From Sphingomonas sp. PL-96 (GTDB lineage: Bacteria; Pseudomonadota; Alphaproteobacteria; Sphingomonadales; Sphingomonadaceae): DNA of 64,000 bases. Position 1 is the stretch's first letter, and each line of letters begins with the position of its first letter. Where the stretch lies: contig NZ_JAJFET010000002.1 of NCBI RefSeq assembly GCF_020707215.1, forward strand, positions 320,257 through 384,256. Reading direction: 5' to 3'. The position numbers and the translations under genes are program-made. The notes beneath the pieces are model-generated. The model did no database searches. It had not been told where the DNA came from and worked only from the letters and a program-made list of their open reading frames with translations. This document shows positions 59,827-64,000 of this stretch, one piece after another.

Positions 59827-60960
59827 TCACCAGCGCTGCTGGTCGCGGTTGCTGCGGTCGATCGACATCAGGATGCCGAGCGTCAGCAGCACCGTCATCT
59901 GCGCCGAGCCGCCATAGCTGACCAGGGGCAGGGGGATGCCGACTACGGGCGCCAGGCCCATGACCATCATCAGGTTGATGGCCACGTAGAAAAAGATCGT
60001 CGTGGCGAGTCCTGCGGCGGCCAGGCGGGCGAAGCGGGTGTTCGCGCGCACGCCGACATTCACGCCCCAGCGGACCACCAGCAGGAAGGCGAGGATCACC
60101 AGCACGCCGCCGACCAGGCCCCATTCCTCCGCCATGGTCGCGAAGACGAAATCGGTGTGACCCTCGGGCAGATAGTCGAGGTGGCTCTGCGTTCCCTGCA
60201 GAAAGCCTTTGCCGAAGATGCCGCCCGACCCGATCGCGATCTTGGACTGGCTGATGTGATAGCCGGCGCCCAGCGGGTCGCTTTCGGGGTCGAGGAAGAT
60301 CAGCACGCGGTTGCGCTGATAGTCGTGCAGCAGGAAGTTGAAGGCGAGCGGGACGATCATCACGACGGCCAGCGCCCCGCCGATGAACAGCCGCAGCGGA
60401 AGCCCGGCCAGGAACATGACGGTCAGCCCGCCGGCCGTGATCATCAGCGCGGTGCCGAGGTCCGGCTGGAGCATCACCAGCGCGGCAGGAAGCCCCACCA
60501 GGCACGCCGCCGGCCAGATCGCGCCGAACCGGCGGATCTCGGACGGGGGCAGCATGTCGTAGAAGCGGGCAAGCGCGAGCACGATCACCGGCTTCATCAA
60601 CTCGGACGGCTGCAGCCGGATGATGCCGATGTCGAGCCACCGCTGGCTGCCGCCGCGTACCGCACCCAGCATTTCGACCAGGAACAGCATGACGACGATC
60701 ACGCCATAGGCGGGAAGCGCGCCGCGCTTCCACACGGACAAGGGCACGCGCGAGACCACCAGCGCGGCGCCGAGGAAGACGGAAAAGACGACCGCCTGGC
60801 GCAAGGCCCAGGGTTGAAGGCTGCCGCCGGCCGCCGAAAACAAGACAACCACGCCGAAGCCGGCAATCGCCAGCACCGGCACCAGCATGCGCCAGGGCAG
60901 TTGGGCAAGCGCCGAGGGAACGAAGCCGAGGCCGGTGCCGGAGTTCTTGATGCGCTTCAT
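59827..60960 (-). CDS. rodA: rod-shape peptidoglycan polymerase RodA
   Basis: RodA is the SEDS glycosyltransferase that polymerises lipid II in the elongasome with its partner PBP2. The 377-residue protein has about ten membrane helices and the SEDS motifs GGSQRWLDIGIIRLQPSELMK, MLQPDLGTALMI, GKGFLQGTQSHLDYLPEGHTDF and PLVSYGGSAQM. ATG 60960 is ten bp after the mrdA stop; the open frame further upstream is antisense noise. Last gene of mreC-mreD-mrdA-rodA. Confidence 0.97.
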   Translation of the reverse strand: MKRIKNSGTGLGFVPSALAQLPWRMLVPVLAIAGFGVVVLFSAAGGSLQPWALRQAVVFSVFLGAALVVSRVPLSVWKRGALPAYGVIVVMLFLVEMLGAVRGGSQRWLDIGIIRLQPSELMKPVIVLALARFYDMLPPSEIRRFGAIWPAACLVGLPAALVMLQPDLGTALMITAGGLTVMFLAGLPLRLFIGGALAVVMIVPLAFNFLLHDYQRNRVLIFLDPESDPLGAGYHISQSKIAIGSGGIFGKGFLQGTQSHLDYLPEGHTDFVFATMAEEWGLVGGVLVILAFLLVVRWGVNVGVRANTRFARLAAAGLATTIFFYVAINLMMVMGLAPVVGIPLPLVSYGGSAQMTVLLTLGILMSIDRSNRDQQRW

Positions 60961-60970
60961 CCGGGCGGCC

Positions 60971-63022
60971 TTACTCGGGACTTCGACTGGTGTTGGACTG
61001 CGCCACATCCCCTTCGGGTGTCGCGGCATTGGCGATCGCCGCGTCCACGGCGTTGCCGACGGCGTCCGGCGTATCGACCGTTGCAGGCGCAGGCGCGACC
61101 TGGGCCGCGGCGTTCGCCGCCTGGAACGCGGCCGATTCGGCCCGCATCCGGGTGGCGATATCGCCGCCCCAGGTTGGCTCGAACTCGGCAAGCGTCTTCA
61201 TCGCCCGCTCGCGATCGTAGAGATAGGTCAGGATGTCGCGGCCGATGATCGGCGTGTCGAGATTGCGGATGAGGTGGGCGTTGTGCTCGAGCACGATGCC
61301 GGCCGCATAGCGGGGGTTATCCGCGGACGAGAAGCAGATGAACAACGCATGGTCGCGCAGCTTGAACGGCAGCTGGCCGTTGTTGAGCACGCCCGAGCGC
61401 CGCTCCGCCATCGTGATGCGGCGGACCTGGGCGCTGCCCGTTTTGCCCGCGATGGTGATGCCCGGCACCTGCATCCGCGCCGCACCGCCGGTGCCGCCAC
61501 CGTTGACCACCGCGAACATCGAGTCCCGGACGATCGCCATCTGCTCGGGCGTTGCGGAGAGCAGCGGCGCTTCGGGGGCAGGGCCGTTGAGGATCAGCCG
61601 CGGCTGAAGCGCACGGCCCGAGGCGAGCCTGGACGCCATCACCGCCAGCTGCAGTGGGTTGGCGAGCACATCGCCTTGCCCGATCGATGCGTTGAGCGAA
61701 TCCGCCACCGTCCACGGCTTGCCGCGCTTCTTGAGCTTCCAAGCGGAGTCGGGGACGGTGCCGTAGCGCTGGGAGGCGAAGGGCAGGTCGAAGCTCTGCC
61801 CCAGCCCCAGCGAGCGCGCGACCGGCGCGAAGGTGTCGTAGCCGAACCGGCGCGCCATTTCGTAGAAGTAGATGTCGCAACTCTGCGCAACAGCGCCGCG
61901 CATGTTCAGGGGCCCATGGCCGCGCCGCTTGTGGCAGTGGAACACGCCGGTGCCCACTCGCATCGCGCCCGAACAGAACACCGTCTCCTGCGGGTGCACG
62001 CCCGCCTGCAGCAGTGCCAGCGCGTTCATGGGCTTTACCGTGGAGCCCGGCGGATACAGGCCCTGCAGCACCTTGTTCATCAAGGGGATGTGGTCGTTTT
62101 CCGACAGCATCTTCCATTCCAGCCGGCCGATGCCGTCGGAGAAGCTGTTGGGATCATAGGCCGGCATGGAGACCATCGCGAGGATGTCGCCGGTGAGGCA
62201 GTCGATCACCACCGCCGCGCCCGAGTTCGTGCCCAGGCGCCGCGCGGTATATTCCTGAAGCCCGGCGTCGATGGTCAGGCGCACCGTCTGGCCGGGCTGG
62301 TCGGGCCGGGTCGCAAGCTCGCGCACCGGCTGCCCGCGCGCCGTTACCTCGACGCGCTTTTCGCCGGGGACGCCGCGGAGCCGAACTTCCAAAGTCTTTT
62401 CAAGGCCATCCTTGCCGAGCTTGAAACCCGGTGTGATGAGCAGGCGGTTCTTGGTTTCCTGATACTGCTCGGCCGAGGCGGCGCCCACATAGCCGGTCAG
62501 GTGCGCGACGGCGGCACCGAGCGGATAGTTGCGGGAAAAGCCGCGGGCGGGCACCACACCGGGAAGGTCCGGCAGGCGTACGCTGAGCGCGGCATAGCGC
62601 TCCCAGGGGATGTTCTCGGCGATCTGCACCGGTTGCAGCCCGCGGCTGCGCTTCAGGTCGGTCTCGATCCGCTCCATGTCCTCGTCGGGGATGGCGAGCA
62701 GGTCGCGCAGCACGCCCAGGACGCGCGGCGCATCCTGGAGCCGGCCGGGCACGACATCGACGCGAAAGTCGGTGCGGTTGTTGGCGATGGGCGCGCCATG
62801 GCGATCGACGATCCAGCCCCGGCGCGGCGGCACCAGCGTCATGTTGACGCGGTTGCTCTCGGCCATCAGCTCGTAATGCTCGTTCTCGGCAACCGCGAGC
62901 CAGGTCATGCGGCCTGCAAGCAGCAAGCCGACGCCCCCCTGAATGGCACCCAGCGCAAAGGCGCGGCGGGAAAAGGTGAAGGCTTGGGTCGCCTCGGTCA
63001 CGATCCGCGAAGGGCGGCTCAC
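60971..63022 (-). CDS. mrdA: penicillin-binding protein 2 (elongasome transpeptidase)
   Basis: The 683-residue protein has an N-terminal membrane anchor, a pedestal domain (LVPPRRGWIVDRHGAPIANN) and the transpeptidase domain. The nucleophile lies in PPGSTVKPMNALAL (S-x-x-K), the second motif in AQSCDIYFYE and the third in GKTGSAQVRR. The start is GTG 63022, which overlaps the mreD stop as GTGA and gives SRPSRIVTEATQAFTF. The C-terminal tail after residue 620 is Ala-rich and low complexity. It pairs with RodA downstream. Confidence 0.96.
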   Translation of the reverse strand: MSRPSRIVTEATQAFTFSRRAFALGAIQGGVGLLLAGRMTWLAVAENEHYELMAESNRVNMTLVPPRRGWIVDRHGAPIANNRTDFRVDVVPGRLQDAPRVLGVLRDLLAIPDEDMERIETDLKRSRGLQPVQIAENIPWERYAALSVRLPDLPGVVPARGFSRNYPLGAAVAHLTGYVGAASAEQYQETKNRLLITPGFKLGKDGLEKTLEVRLRGVPGEKRVEVTARGQPVRELATRPDQPGQTVRLTIDAGLQEYTARRLGTNSGAAVVIDCLTGDILAMVSMPAYDPNSFSDGIGRLEWKMLSENDHIPLMNKVLQGLYPPGSTVKPMNALALLQAGVHPQETVFCSGAMRVGTGVFHCHKRRGHGPLNMRGAVAQSCDIYFYEMARRFGYDTFAPVARSLGLGQSFDLPFASQRYGTVPDSAWKLKKRGKPWTVADSLNASIGQGDVLANPLQLAVMASRLASGRALQPRLILNGPAPEAPLLSATPEQMAIVRDSMFAVVNGGGTGGAARMQVPGITIAGKTGSAQVRRITMAERRSGVLNNGQLPFKLRDHALFICFSSADNPRYAAGIVLEHNAHLIRNLDTPIIGRDILTYLYDRERAMKTLAEFEPTWGGDIATRMRAESAAFQAANAAAQVAPAPATVDTPDAVGNAVDAAIANAATPEGDVAQSNTSRSPE

Positions 63023-63531
63023 CGGCTGGCGCTCCGGCGGTACTGCCAGGCGCAGAGCCGGGTCACGGCAGGGAAGGCGAGGCCGGATACGGCGACCTGC
63101 ACCAGCAGCGGCGCGTCGACGTGCGCCGACAGCGCGCCGGCAAAGACCCGACCCAGCGCCAGGCACAGCGCGATCGCGCCGGTCGCGATCAGCCAGTCCT
63201 GCCAGAAGTCGCGTTGCACCAGACGCGTGTCGAGCACGTCGAGCGCCAGCAGGCACAGCGACCACAGCAGCATCGCGCTGCCGAGCGGCTGGCCGCTCAC
63301 CAGGTCATCGAACAGGCCCAGCGGCGCTGCGGCCCAGGCAGGCAGCGCGTTGGACCGGAACAGCCGCCAGCCAAGCAGCGCGATCAGCCCGAACGGGGGA
63401 AGAAACGGAACGACCGCGATCACGGGCAGGATGGTGATCAGCGATCCGATCAGCACCATGGCGACGGCCGGCCGCCAGTGCCGGTAGGGCGGCTCCGGCG
63501 CTGCCAGCTCGATGGGGACCAGTGCACTCAT
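63019..63531 (-). CDS. mreD: rod shape-determining protein MreD
   Basis: The 170-residue integral membrane protein has about five or six spans and the family segment LGLFDDLVSGQPLGSAMLLW (the conserved G-x-x-x-D of MreD). It links MreC to the inner-membrane elongasome. It overlaps both mreC (ATGA at its start) and mrdA (GTGA at its end). Confidence 0.93.
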   Translation of the reverse strand: MSALVPIELAAPEPPYRHWRPAVAMVLIGSLITILPVIAVVPFLPPFGLIALLGWRLFRSNALPAWAAAPLGLFDDLVSGQPLGSAMLLWSLCLLALDVLDTRLVQRDFWQDWLIATGAIALCLALGRVFAGALSAHVDAPLLVQVAVSGLAFPAVTRLCAWQYRRSASR

Positions 63532-64000
63532 TGCGGCGCGGTCGTCGGCGCAGAAGCGGTCGGAGCCGGGGTCGGCACCGCAGCCGGCGGCGGGGGCGGC
63601 GGCAGGAAGGTCTGCAGCACCAGTGCGAAGTCGGCGCGATCGGGCCGCGCGAACGCGCGTGCCGGCGCGGTGTCGCGCGCGTTCTGCAACACGCGTGCTA
63701 CCGGAATGTTGGGAGGATAGATGCCGCCGATGCCCGACGTCACAAAGATGTCGCCGGCAAGGAATGGCGCATTCGCGACATTGGCCGACCGCACGTCCAC
63801 CAGTCCATCGCCGCGTCCGCTGGCGATGGCGGGCAGCCCGTCGCGCGTGCGCCGAACCGGGATGACGCTGTCCGGATCGGTGAGCAGCACCACGCGTGCA
63901 GTGTTGGCGCTGGTTTCCACAATGCGGCCGAGCAGCCCCTCGGGGCCGCGTACGGGCTGGCCGGAGCGCACGCCCTGACCATAGCCGGCGGCAAGCACCG
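63528..64000 (-). CDS. mreC: rod shape-determining protein MreC (partial, C-terminal part)
   Basis: The gene runs out of the right edge; only its last 157 or so codons are present. They cover the second beta-barrel of MreC (SGQPVRGPEGLLGRIVETSA, GRGDGLVDVRSANVANAPFLAGDIFVTSG, GGIYPPNIPVARV) and a Pro/Thr/Ala-rich tail. MreC is the periplasmic scaffold that activates PBP2. mreB is expected further upstream on the minus strand. Confidence 0.95.
   Translation of the reverse strand, partial: VLAAGYGQGVRSGQPVRGPEGLLGRIVETSANTARVVLLTDPDSVIPVRRTRDGLPAIASGRGDGLVDVRSANVANAPFLAGDIFVTSGIGGIYPPNIPVARVLQNARDTAPARAFARPDRADFALVLQTFLPPPPPPAAVPTPAPTASAPTTAPQ

Noticed and set aside
60887..63487. Plus-strand frame of over 860 codons opposite mrdA and rodA
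   Set aside because: Same GC artefact. The minus strand encodes PBP2 with all transpeptidase motifs.

Overview
The window is a GC-rich (roughly two-thirds G+C) chromosomal segment from an alphaproteobacterium. Gene content and gene style point to Sphingomonas or a close relative in the Sphingomonadaceae: a DksA with a single cysteine, an RcdA/DUF1465 protein, a GTTC-N7-GTTC LexA box in front of lexA, PEP-CTERM proteins, an exported family whose mature part begins with a [15 protein letters not shown] motif, and a ComEC with no metallo-beta-lactamase domain. I identified it from sequence features only, so the genus is an inference.

Layout. 1-7.1 kb: the 3' end of gatB, a cyclophilin, two small unknown genes, tRNA-Leu(TAG), a trigger factor with a histidine-rich tail, a lipoprotein, a glycosyltransferase and clpP-clpX. 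7.1-14.7 kb: the most rearranged part. A DUF2141 gene, chrA, a chimeric scar made of the 3' ends of mfd and of the DUF2141 gene, a divergent XRE regulator/methyltransferase pair, then intact mfd. 14.7-24 kb: sdhE, recG, a PilZ protein, tyrS, a two-domain membrane protein, a DUF2336-like/histidine-kinase-like pair and a PQQ sugar dehydrogenase. 24-38.4 kb: gltA, gltX, comEC, lexA with its own SOS box, and a minus-strand ppiD-trpE // trpG-trpD-trpC-moaC-moeA series split by a plus-strand exported protein and a palindromic repeat. 38.5-46 kb: tpiA, a PLP decarboxylase, a PEP-CTERM protein, an M17 aminopeptidase and a three-gene GMC dehydrogenase operon. 46-53.5 kb: rimO, a DUF486 protein, a K+ channel, an NlpD-like lipoprotein, serS, a host-attachment-family protein and a Ser/Thr/Gly-repeat surface protein. 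53.9-64 kb: dksA, a PilZ protein, two YdcH-type peptides, an RcdA-like protein, an Nramp transporter, tandem ferritin-like Tat lipoproteins, tRNA-Lys(CTT) and the elongasome operon mreC-mreD-mrdA-rodA.

How the genes fit together. Many minus-strand genes overlap by ATGA or GTGA (trpG/trpD/trpC/moaC/moeA; mreC/mreD/mrdA; nlpD/channel; the GMC operon on the plus strand), which implies tight translational coupling. Several unlinked genes touch the same processes: ClpXP and RcdA (CtrA proteolysis), two PilZ proteins (c-di-GMP), two exosortase-type substrates, and two possible EcfG-type general-stress promoters.

Most of the window is ordinary housekeeping DNA. The clearest unusual signal is the mfd/DUF2141 chimeric scar at 9.04-9.54 kb. 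Its geometry is that of a tandem duplication, or an integrated circle, carrying two different accessory cargoes. I found no CRISPR array, complete insertion sequence or prophage, and no convincing novel defence system.
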